Source: Oxalobacteraceae bacterium (lineage in GTDB: Bacteria; Pseudomonadota; Gammaproteobacteria; Burkholderiales; Burkholderiaceae_D). Taken from it: DNA of 64,000 nucleotides. A program made the position numbers and the translations under genes. Positions within the stretch are counted from its first letter, which is position 1, and each line of letters begins with the position of its first letter. The notes under the pieces are model-generated. The model was not told where the DNA came from and did not search any database. It worked only from the letters and a program-made list of their open reading frames with translations. This document shows positions 41,787 through 50,108 of the stretch, piece by piece. The stretch is from positions 1-64,000 of the forward strand of contig JAHFQV010000004.1 in NCBI GenBank assembly GCA_023259175.1, given 5' to 3'.

Positions 41787-43076
41787 CTATTTTAGGCTAG
41801 GCAGTTTTTTGATGGCGCGTATCGTAGGGTGGTTCCAGGCGAAGATTGCCAATAACAGGGCGCAGATGCTGGAAAATGCCAGTGTGTAACGTAAGCCAAA
41901 ATGCTCGCCTAACCAACCGCCAAGTAAGGCACCAGGCCCTGCAGGGATTAAAATCAGCCAGCGCATGGTGCTCGTCATGCGCCCCAGCAAATGTTCCGGT
42001 GTGACCGCCTGACGCAGTGCGAGAAAATTGATGAAGATGAAAACGCCACCCACCGCGTAGCACATCAACATAATCGTAAAGAGCAAAATACCCCAAGCAG
42101 TATTGGGTGCAAAGCAGAGTAAGCCCCAACCCAAGCCAGAGAGTGCAAAACCAAATACCATGCAACGTCCAGGGCCGAAGCGTCTGCTGAGCCGATTGCC
42201 GACAATACTCGCGGCAATGGTGCCGCAGCCCATACCGACATAACATAAACCGACCGCGTGTTCAGATAAGCCTAAAATACGGGTAGCAAATAAAATTTGT
42301 ACGACCAGCGTCGCGTTATAGGCAAGTTGCCATGCGCCCACCACCCAGGCTAGGCTCATTAAAATTTTATGGTGAAGGACAAAATGTAAACCCGTCTTGA
42401 GGTCCTGCCAAAAATCAGCATCGGCTGCGATTTCACGCACCTCAACAATGCGGATTTTGCGCAATATGCTCGCTGAGCCTAGCAGTAAAAATGCATCAGC
42501 AATCAAGGCAATTGGTGCACCGAGTAATTTGATTAAAGCACCTGCTGCTGCGGGACCGGCGACTTCTGAACCCGAAGTCGCCAAGGCATTTTTTGCATGC
42601 GCCTCAATCAAACGTTCACGCGGAACGATTTGGGTTAACACGATTTGCGCAGCGGTACCGGCGATGGTATTGACTGCGCCTATCATGAACGCCACTACGT
42701 AAAGCCATTCAATCTGCAAATGATGAAACCACCACGCGATGGGTACGCTCGCGACGGCGATAGAAATAGCGATTTCGCCCGCGATATAAACGGGGAGCTT
42801 GCGCACGCGATCTAGCCAAACGCCGCCCGGTAGTGATAGCAAGACATAGGGAAAAACCTCAAAAAAAGTTAATAATCCCATCTGCGTTGGACTCGCATCG
42901 AGCATGACGGCGGCAGTCAACGGCAAGGCCAGCAAAGTAATTTGCGCACCGAAGGAACTGATGAGTATAGAAATCCATAAGCGACGATAGACAAAGTCGC
43001 GCAAAAGATCGTGCGGGGGAATAAAGCTTCGTAGCGAGCACACCTCGCGAACCTGCCGAATTACAAACATCAACAT
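41787..43076 (-). CDS. MFS transporter
   Basis: 12 TM-like pattern; FRRLWISILISSFGAQITLLALPLTAAVMLDASPTQMGLL, typical drug efflux MFS. Confidence 0.9.
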   Translation of the reverse strand: MLMFVIRQVREVCSLRSFIPPHDLLRDFVYRRLWISILISSFGAQITLLALPLTAAVMLDASPTQMGLLTFFEVFPYVLLSLPGGVWLDRVRKLPVYIAGEIAISIAVASVPIAWWFHHLQIEWLYVVAFMIGAVNTIAGTAAQIVLTQIVPRERLIEAHAKNALATSGSEVAGPAAAGALIKLLGAPIALIADAFLLLGSASILRKIRIVEVREIAADADFWQDLKTGLHFVLHHKILMSLAWVVGAWQLAYNATLVVQILFATRILGLSEHAVGLCYVGMGCGTIAASIVGNRLSRRFGPGRCMVFGFALSGLGWGLLCFAPNTAWGILLFTIMLMCYAVGGVFIFINFLALRQAVTPEHLLGRMTSTMRWLILIPAGPGALLGGWLGEHFGLRYTLAFSSICALLLAIFAWNHPTIRAIKKLPSLK

Positions 43077-43260
43077 AAAATAAAAACCAAAAAATGGAAA
43101 CGCAAATTAATGACATAGATCAAGCTAATAGGATGATCCATCTTAGTCAGATTAGTTCAGGGTATTTTAATTAAATTTCGTTTATTTGAAGATCTTCGCT
43201 ACAATTTCGCAAACTTATTTCCACTCGTTCTCTTTATCTCTATTTCTTTCTATTGCTTAT

Positions 43261-44118
43261 ATGCAGACACCCGCTTTAGTCATGATCGACTTTGAAACTT
43301 CCGGCATCAGTCCTGACGAGGGCGGCCGTGTGACGGAAGTGGCGGCCATTCGTATTCGTGATGGTGTAATCCTTGAACGATTTGTTTCGCTGATCAACTG
43401 CAATGTACGTATTTCTTCCTTCATTACGCAGCTCACGGGCATCACGCAAAACATGGTGGATCGCGCACCACCCGTCGGCGAGGTTCTACCGAAACTGATT
43501 GATTTTATTGGCGAAGACTATCTGGCCGCGCACAACGCCAGTTTTGACGAGAAATTCTTAATCGCGGAGGCACATCGTTTGGGTTTGCAAACCCGGCATT
43601 GCGGGGTGATTTGTTCGGTGAAGTTGGCACGTCGCGTTTTGCCCGGTCACACCACGTATTCTTTAGGGCCTTTAGCCGCGCGCTTGGGCTTGAAATTTAA
43701 TGGGCAAGCCCATAGAGCGGAAGCGGATGCGGATGTCGCAGCACGTCTTATATTGCGCTTAATGGAGCAACTTAATACGGTGCATCCTACACTGAGCCTA
43801 GATTTTGCATTACTTGAAAAACTCACCCGCCAAAGTGCGGCGAAAGTGCCTTCTTTTTTAGCAAAATTAACTCAAGTTGCGCCACCGCCGGAAAGAAAAA
43901 AAGTGCGAGGATCCAGTAAAAATATCGTGCGCTATCGTCATTACAAAGGCGGTATTTACGAATTGGTCTGCGAAGCGACCCAGGAATCGGATTTGAGTCC
44001 CGTTATCGTCTATCGCGCCGCCAATGGCAGCATTTGGACGCGACCTAAGGCGGTGTTTTTTGAATGGCTGGAAATAAACGGTACAACGGTTCAGCGATTT
44101 AGTGAAATCATCGAATAG
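43261..44118 (+). CDS. DNA polymerase III epsilon-like 3'-5' exonuclease fused to C-terminal DUF1653
   Basis: [30 protein letters not shown] (DEDDh); C-term [56 protein letters not shown] = DUF1653. Confidence 0.9.
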   Translation: MQTPALVMIDFETSGISPDEGGRVTEVAAIRIRDGVILERFVSLINCNVRISSFITQLTGITQNMVDRAPPVGEVLPKLIDFIGEDYLAAHNASFDEKFLIAEAHRLGLQTRHCGVICSVKLARRVLPGHTTYSLGPLAARLGLKFNGQAHRAEADADVAARLILRLMEQLNTVHPTLSLDFALLEKLTRQSAAKVPSFLAKLTQVAPPPERKKVRGSSKNIVRYRHYKGGIYELVCEATQESDLSPVIVYRAANGSIWTRPKAVFFEWLEINGTTVQRFSEIIE

Positions 44119-44219
44119 AACTCGTCGTTTGTAGGCAGGCTTTTAGCGTAAAATCTCGGTTTAATTCAATTCAATTTAGTTTAATCAGCCTAATGAATGG
44201 CTGTCTCTCAGGAGTGGTA

Positions 44220-44786
44220 ATGAGTATTAAATCCGATAAGTGGATACGGCGTATGGCCGAGCAGCATGGCATGATAGAGCCATTTTCACCCGATCAGGTC
44301 AGGCAGGAGAACGGGCAAAAAATTGTGAGTTATGGAACGTCTTCCTACGGTTACGATATCCGCTGTGCGGATGAATTTAAGATTTTCACCAACATCAATA
44401 GCACGATTGTTGACCCTAAAAATTTCGATGAAAAATCTTTCGTTGATTTTAAAGGCGACGTTTGTATTATCCCGCCCAACTCCTTTGCGCTGGCGCGCAC
44501 CATCGAATATTTTCGCATTCCTCGCAGTGTATTGACGATTTGCTTGGGAAAATCGACTTATGCGCGTTGCGGGATTATCGTCAATGTCACGCCATTTGAA
44601 CCGGAGTGGGAAGGTTACGTGACTTTAGAGTTTTCCAATACGACCCCACTGCCCGCCAAAATTTATGCGGGTGAGGGTTGTGCGCAGGTTTTGTTTTTTG
44701 AGAGTGATGAAATGTGCGAAACCTCGTATAAGGATCGTGGCGGAAAATATCAAGGTCAAAGCGGCGTTACTTTGCCCAAGGCCTGA
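44220..44786 (+). CDS. dcd: dCTP deaminase
   Basis: [22 protein letters not shown]...[24 protein letters not shown]...[41 protein letters not shown]. Confidence 0.96.
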   Translation: MSIKSDKWIRRMAEQHGMIEPFSPDQVRQENGQKIVSYGTSSYGYDIRCADEFKIFTNINSTIVDPKNFDEKSFVDFKGDVCIIPPNSFALARTIEYFRIPRSVLTICLGKSTYARCGIIVNVTPFEPEWEGYVTLEFSNTTPLPAKIYAGEGCAQVLFFESDEMCETSYKDRGGKYQGQSGVTLPKA

Positions 44787-44849
44787 TCGCGCGCGGGCAC
44801 GGTAGGGTAATTGCATGAAGTCAGAGCAAAGCAAAACAACGCAAAAAAC

Positions 44850-44884
44850 CTCTCAACACTGAGACACAGAGTCACAGAGAAAAC
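44850..44884. repeat. 'gagacacagagtcacagag' type low-complexity repeat
   Basis: cctctcaacactgagacacagagtcacagagaaaa; internally repetitive (RACACAGAG/TCACAGAG). Confidence 0.5.
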
Positions 44885-44895
44885 CATGAGAAATT

Positions 44896-44946
44896 CTCGG
44901 GGAAGCGATGTTGAGTTCAGAGATTAGGCTGAAATTCACTTCCCTA
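44896..44946. repeat. Possible degenerate CTAG-ended repeat; right end supplies stop codon of the DUF1501 gene
   Basis: ctcggggaagcg...ttcacttccctag; inverted ends resemble the CTAGGGAAG family ends, interior not clearly matching. Confidence 0.45.
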
Positions 44947-46392
44947 GATAAATCCAAGATTTTGGTTCGTAAAATTTTTGATATTTGGAAATACGTCACT
45001 GATTTGTGAGGTACTTAGGCCAAACCAATTGGCCAGTGTTGCGCCATATTGGTCAACCGAGAATTGGGGCAAAAGGCTACCCGAGCCGACGTCTTGATCG
45101 TGTTTCAGTCCAGTGACGGGAAAGCTGCCGTAAATATCATTTCCTTTGACTGCACCACCGACGATTAAATGGTGTGAGCCCCAGCCGTGGTCTGTGCCAT
45201 CACCATTGCTGGTGAAGGTGCGACCAAAATCTGACGCGGTAAATAAAGTGACCTGTTTGCGCATATCGGTTCCCATTAAATTGCCCATGGTGCCGTCAAA
45301 ATAATTGATCGCGTGCGAGAGTTTAGCGAGTAGATCAGCTTGTGTGGTGCGCTGAAAATCATGGGTGTCAAAGCCGCCCATACTCACAAAAAATACTTGG
45401 CGTTTTGTGCCCAAAGCGCCGCGCGCAGCGATGATGCGAGCGACCGTTTGCAATTGCGTCGCGAGTGAGTTGTTCGCTAAAACGCCGGTGTTGGGGTTGG
45501 TGTATTGCGTTGGGTTGGGTACACCATTATTACCCGCTGCAGGCATGGCGGGACCTAGTAGCGCTTGCGCACTAATCGCGCGGTTGGTGACGGCTGCGTA
45601 TTCCTTTTGAAAATAATTTCCACTGTCACCTGTCACGATAGAGCGCAAGGTGCTCCCCGCAGTTGAGGAGCCGTATAAACTGCCCGATAAACCGTTGATC
45701 GGTGTGGAGCCGTTGCTGCCGACTTGGTATTGCTGTATGGTGCGACCCGATAAAAATACCGCGTTCCCCGAGGCGGAAATTGCGGTAAAAATGGGGTTGG
45801 AATTGTTTGATGCCAAGAGATCGCCCATTCGACCTCCCCAGCCATAACTTGCGCCTTCGGGCGCATAGGCTTGCCATAAACTTTGTTGGTCATTGTGCGA
45901 AAAAAGTTTTGGCGGCAAGGGAACGCTGGCCGCTTTGTATTGTGTTAGCGTGGTTGGCATGATCAGTGGCCCTACATTGGCTAATATCGCTAATCGACCC
46001 GCTTCGAATAAACTTTTTACTTCGGTCAAACTGGGGTGGAGCGCGAAAGTGCGCCCCGCTTGTGTGGTCGTGGGTGTGATCGGCAAGACGCCACCAATTG
46101 CTCCCGCTACGGGAAGCGCGATTGAACCCGCTTCATTGGTGGTGCGTACCGTGGTGTACTGGGTCCAAGATCCACTATCGGTCGCCAATACGGTATTGGC
46201 TTGATCGTTGGCGCCATAGAGAAATAAGCAGACGAGCGCCTTGTAGTCGTTAATGCCTTGAGTGGCCGCTGCGGCGGTTCCTAGTGTCGCTAAATTAAGG
46301 GCAAATGGGCTTGCCGCGCCGATCGCACCACTGGCGCTAAATAGTGATGAGATGCGTAGAAATTCGCGGCGGGATATGGAATCTTTGGTCAT
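44944..46392 (-). CDS. DUF1501 domain-containing protein, Tat-exported
   Basis: Twin-arginine signal MTKDSISRREFLRISSLFSASGAIGAASPFAL; KALVCLFLYGANDQANT, VSMGGFDTHDFQ, FGRTFTSNGDGTDHGWGSHHLIVGGAVKG typical DUF1501. Confidence 0.93.
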   Translation of the reverse strand: MTKDSISRREFLRISSLFSASGAIGAASPFALNLATLGTAAAATQGINDYKALVCLFLYGANDQANTVLATDSGSWTQYTTVRTTNEAGSIALPVAGAIGGVLPITPTTTQAGRTFALHPSLTEVKSLFEAGRLAILANVGPLIMPTTLTQYKAASVPLPPKLFSHNDQQSLWQAYAPEGASYGWGGRMGDLLASNNSNPIFTAISASGNAVFLSGRTIQQYQVGSNGSTPINGLSGSLYGSSTAGSTLRSIVTGDSGNYFQKEYAAVTNRAISAQALLGPAMPAAGNNGVPNPTQYTNPNTGVLANNSLATQLQTVARIIAARGALGTKRQVFFVSMGGFDTHDFQRTTQADLLAKLSHAINYFDGTMGNLMGTDMRKQVTLFTASDFGRTFTSNGDGTDHGWGSHHLIVGGAVKGNDIYGSFPVTGLKHDQDVGSGSLLPQFSVDQYGATLANWFGLSTSQISDVFPNIKNFTNQNLGFI

Positions 46393-46402
46393 GATTTTCT
46401 CG

Positions 46403-48862
46403 CTATTTCTGTGCTAAATATTCGGGGGAGGCCATGCATAAAAAAACGCTCAGATAAACTCGATTGAGCTTGGCGGCATCGGCACTGCTGGTGCTGGAAG
46501 TTGGAATGCTGACCGAATTGACCGCGCTTAAGATTTGATTACGCAGATTGCCGCTCATTTGATTGGCCATGAGCAGCAGATTGATTTGGTCTAGCAATTG
46601 GTCGGGCGTTGCAGCGAGCGTCGTTAGGCTTGAATAATCGCCCTTTACATCGCGTGAACTACCCACTCCATTGGAAATAATATCGCGCATGAAATTGAGG
46701 TAGCCAACGACCGAGGTTTCAGCGGTGATTTGCATTTCAGGAGAAACTAATCCGGCCGTTGCGATACTGGTGTTGGGTGGGACGTAGCCAGGGCGATAAA
46801 AATTAAAGACGGTGGGTGAACGCATCGGTGTTTGTCCTAGCGAAGTCAGCGGGTCGTCTAAGCTGGTAATTTTGTAGCGGCTGGAGGTGGATTTGGCTTT
46901 GACGGCTCTTAACCATTGCGCAAAACGCAGCACAGGCTCACGCAATTTGCCCGCGCCTGCATTGTTCAGGACGGGGTCGTTACGAGCTTCTACGTCGAGT
47001 AAGATGGCTTTGACCACGGCTTTTAAATCGCCGCGTACACCTTGGCCGTTGTCATTGAAAATACTGGCTACGCGGGCCACATACTGCGGACTAGGATTGC
47101 TGGTGACTAGGCGCTGAATCAGTTGTTTGCCGATGAATGGGCCGACATTCGGATGGTTGAATAAGGTATCTAAAGCTGTTTTTAGGCTCGCTTCGGGGTT
47201 GGGCGTAGATTGCGCGGCGATCGTGACGCCTAAAAATTTTTTCTCAGAAACCGAATGAAAACTAGGGTAGCTTTGCATCGGCATCCAATCTCGATTCGGA
47301 TCCGCACTTCCGCCATAAAAACGGGTGTTGGATTTGTCAGGCCCGGCCCAGCTCCAGCCGGTAAATACTTTGGCCAAGCCGGTAATGTCGGCATTGGTAT
47401 AGGTTTCAAGCGGCTTACCATTGCTCATGACATAGCTGCCGTCGAGATTGAGCTGGTAAAGCCCGATGGTGAATAATTGCATGACTTCGCGCGCGTAGTT
47501 TTCGTCTGGAACGCGGGTGCCGGATTCCTTTTGATTGCGCAGCGACGTTAAATAGGTTCCCATCATGGGATGTAAGCTTACGGCCTCAAGCAAATTTCGA
47601 AAGTTGCCGAATGCGTTCGCACCCAAGTTGTCATAGTAGGAGGCAACACCGCGAGGGTAGTTGGCAACGCCGCTGTCTTGCAAGGAAATGACCATGATTT
47701 GAGACAGCGCATAGGCGACCCGCTGCCTGAGTTGGTCATCACCATTGACGGCTTGCTGCCAAAACGATTCGAAGAAATTATTTTGGCTTAAGCCGCTTTG
47801 TCCATTGCTCAGTTCGCCCGCAACCATATCCATATAACTGCGATGTAAGGTCTGCGGTTTGCTGGTTTGCGCCTCTATCCAGCTAGTGAGTCCAATGCTC
47901 GTTAAGTTGCTGATCTCAGTCGTGTTTGCGCCAAAACTCGCTTGCGCCAAAAAGCGTGATGCTTGTGCGGGGCTGGGAACATTTGTCGTCGTTGCAGCCA
48001 TGCCGACGATGGCCTGAATCAAATTGGAAGCGACACTGGTATCGGTGGGGGTGATGGTGGCGGCGATGGCGATGCCCTTGGTGATGGATTCAGCATCATT
48101 CACATAGGTGATGCCTTGCTTAATTGAGAAATCGCGCGCAACGGAATTTTTGTTCTCCAAGAGCTGCGCCACCCAGCCGTAGGTAGCATCGCCCTTGAAG
48201 GTACGTGCCGCCGTAATCATGGCACGCACTAAAGTTCCTCGACTTGCCGCACCCGTGTTAAGACTATTGGTCCAGTAATCGAGGCCTTCTTTATCGGGCG
48301 TGGGTCGGCCTAATACGTTCTTGTAGATCAGCGTAACGAAGTCGGCATTGCTCATCGTTGCGTTGTAACCGGTCTCAGTTGGGTACAGTAAGGCAGCGGC
48401 ATAAAACGCGTCACTCATGTGTTCTATCGTCATGCCGGCTTTGAATTGATCGATCCAATAACTGAGACCATTGGCATCTGGTAGTCGATTAAAAAATGCG
48501 ATATAGAGTTCAATAATTGAACCCAAGTCCTGATCGCTAATTTGGATTGATTTTCCACCGATCTCGTAATTGATCGAGATGTCTTTGAAGACGATAAATT
48601 TGATTTGCGGTTCGAGGTGCACATTGGCTTCTTTACCGCTTAAATCAATCACGGTAAACCCTTGCGCATCGCTGCTGATACTGTAGTTGGAGCGGATGCC
48701 TGTGAAGCTTGCTGTGCTGCCACTGATCGTGGGCGGGCTCAGATAGCTTTGCGCCTCCAGTTGGCTGTGTGCGGGCTCTTTGTTGGCGTCGCTACAGGCC
48801 GACAGTATTAGCAGTAGGCTGTAGAAAAAATAAGAGGCTAGGGGGTGAAATTGTTTTAGCAT
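46403..48862 (-). CDS. DUF1800 domain lipoprotein with N-terminal DUF4214-like region
   Basis: Lipobox LILSACSD; DUF4214-like IELYIAFFNRLPDANGLSYWIDQFKAGMTIEHMSDAFYAA...FVTLIYKNVLGRPTPDKEGLDYWTNSLNTG; DUF1800 ASRFLAQASFGANTTEI...YARELMQLF-like NYAREVMQLFTIGLYQLN. Confidence 0.92.
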   Translation of the reverse strand: MLKQFHPLASYFFYSLLLILSACSDANKEPAHSQLEAQSYLSPPTISGSTASFTGIRSNYSISSDAQGFTVIDLSGKEANVHLEPQIKFIVFKDISINYEIGGKSIQISDQDLGSIIELYIAFFNRLPDANGLSYWIDQFKAGMTIEHMSDAFYAAALLYPTETGYNATMSNADFVTLIYKNVLGRPTPDKEGLDYWTNSLNTGAASRGTLVRAMITAARTFKGDATYGWVAQLLENKNSVARDFSIKQGITYVNDAESITKGIAIAATITPTDTSVASNLIQAIVGMAATTTNVPSPAQASRFLAQASFGANTTEISNLTSIGLTSWIEAQTSKPQTLHRSYMDMVAGELSNGQSGLSQNNFFESFWQQAVNGDDQLRQRVAYALSQIMVISLQDSGVANYPRGVASYYDNLGANAFGNFRNLLEAVSLHPMMGTYLTSLRNQKESGTRVPDENYAREVMQLFTIGLYQLNLDGSYVMSNGKPLETYTNADITGLAKVFTGWSWAGPDKSNTRFYGGSADPNRDWMPMQSYPSFHSVSEKKFLGVTIAAQSTPNPEASLKTALDTLFNHPNVGPFIGKQLIQRLVTSNPSPQYVARVASIFNDNGQGVRGDLKAVVKAILLDVEARNDPVLNNAGAGKLREPVLRFAQWLRAVKAKSTSSRYKITSLDDPLTSLGQTPMRSPTVFNFYRPGYVPPNTSIATAGLVSPEMQITAETSVVGYLNFMRDIISNGVGSSRDVKGDYSSLTTLAATPDQLLDQINLLLMANQMSGNLRNQILSAVNSVSIPTSSTSSADAAKLNRVYLSVFLCMASPEYLAQK

Positions 48863-48977
48863 GATGCTGCCATCCCAGATCGTTGATCATGAACCATCGC
48901 AGAATATCGCAGGTCTATCCTTGCAAGCTGTAAGGCTTTGTAACAAGGTGTTACGCTGACGAAGACACAAAATAATC

Positions 48978-49940
48978 TTACTCGGTTTCAGCCAAGGTTT
49001 GATAAACAAACGACGAAAGGAAAATTTTGCTTTGACTCGGAACATCGACGAACTCAAAACCATACCTGAATTCTTCGGTATTTTCGGTGGCTGTGATCGA
49101 GCGCACGATCACTGGGAGGATAAGATAGATTTCTTCACCAGCCGTGGTGACTTTGAATTTAATGACACCACGATCACCCTTTTGGCCTATCTCTTTGCGC
49201 AGGATGCCGGATGTGCCGCCTAAACTCATATCCGCCAAGCTCGCTGCAGCAGTTTGTTCGGGCATGCCTACACTGACTGATGCGATAATTTTGACGTTGG
49301 CGCGCGTGCTCTGACGTATGGCGGTACAGGCCACTTGCTTGGGGTAAGATAGATGTAAATAGGCGTGCGGCGAATAGACCGATTTGAGTGCGGATGCGGT
49401 AAATGCATAGGCGCGTTTGCCTGGGAATGAACGCACGATAAAGGTTTGTCCGTCTCGAATAATCGCGCCCTTACCATCAACCGTTGGGGCGGTTACCAGA
49501 ATTGATTTATGTTTGACGTAACCAATCAGACGAACGGTATAGCGCATGCCCGGATTGTCATGCACCTGCAAATAAAATACTTCCCCGACTTGCCATTTTA
49601 CGCTGTCGAGGTCGATCGAATTGGCCTCTTTATTTTGGTCTTTGTTAAGATCCTGCGTTTGGCCTGTTTGTAGTGGCTTTTCCGATTTGGTGGCCGTGCC
49701 GTTGCTGGTTGGCGGTGTTTTGGCGGGCGCTGGATTTGCAGGTGTCACGGGGCTCGCTAAACGGTCATCGGAGGCTTGTTCGATATACGCATCCATAAGG
49801 ATCAGTTCAAGCGCTGCCGCATCTTTAAATACGGTACCCGCCTCATAAAGCGGATTGCCCCACGCGTCGAAGATGGTCCAAGCGGTCGCTTGTCCAAGTT
49901 GAATCTGTCCACGTTCTAAAGGGGTTAGTGGGTTTGCCAT
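48978..49940 (-). CDS. PilZ-domain/flagellar brake-like protein
   Basis: RQSTRANVKIIASVSVGMPEQTAAASLADMSLGGTSGIL resembles PilZ RxxxR...DxSxxG; upstream YcgR-N-like region. Family-level assignment. Confidence 0.75.
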   Translation of the reverse strand: MANPLTPLERGQIQLGQATAWTIFDAWGNPLYEAGTVFKDAAALELILMDAYIEQASDDRLASPVTPANPAPAKTPPTSNGTATKSEKPLQTGQTQDLNKDQNKEANSIDLDSVKWQVGEVFYLQVHDNPGMRYTVRLIGYVKHKSILVTAPTVDGKGAIIRDGQTFIVRSFPGKRAYAFTASALKSVYSPHAYLHLSYPKQVACTAIRQSTRANVKIIASVSVGMPEQTAAASLADMSLGGTSGILRKEIGQKGDRGVIKFKVTTAGEEIYLILPVIVRSITATENTEEFRYGFEFVDVPSQSKIFLSSFVYQTLAETE

Positions 49941-50074
49941 AAGCGGAGTTGAGCCGAGATTTTCGGATAGACCAGCTCATTGTATCGCGGAAATTCCGTG
50001 ACCTTGTAAGTTTTTGAAAGAGCAATCAGAAAGAATAACGAGGTGTTGCATTGCACGTGGCGCGGGCGCAATTG

Positions 50075-50102
50075 TAAAAAAGCCGCAGGCTTGCTGCGGC
50101 TC
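50075..50102 (-). terminator. Rho-independent terminator of decarboxylase gene
   Basis: On minus strand gagccgcagcaagcctgcggcttttttac hairpin + T tract, just downstream of 50109. Confidence 0.85.
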
Positions 50103-50108
50103 GGTGAC

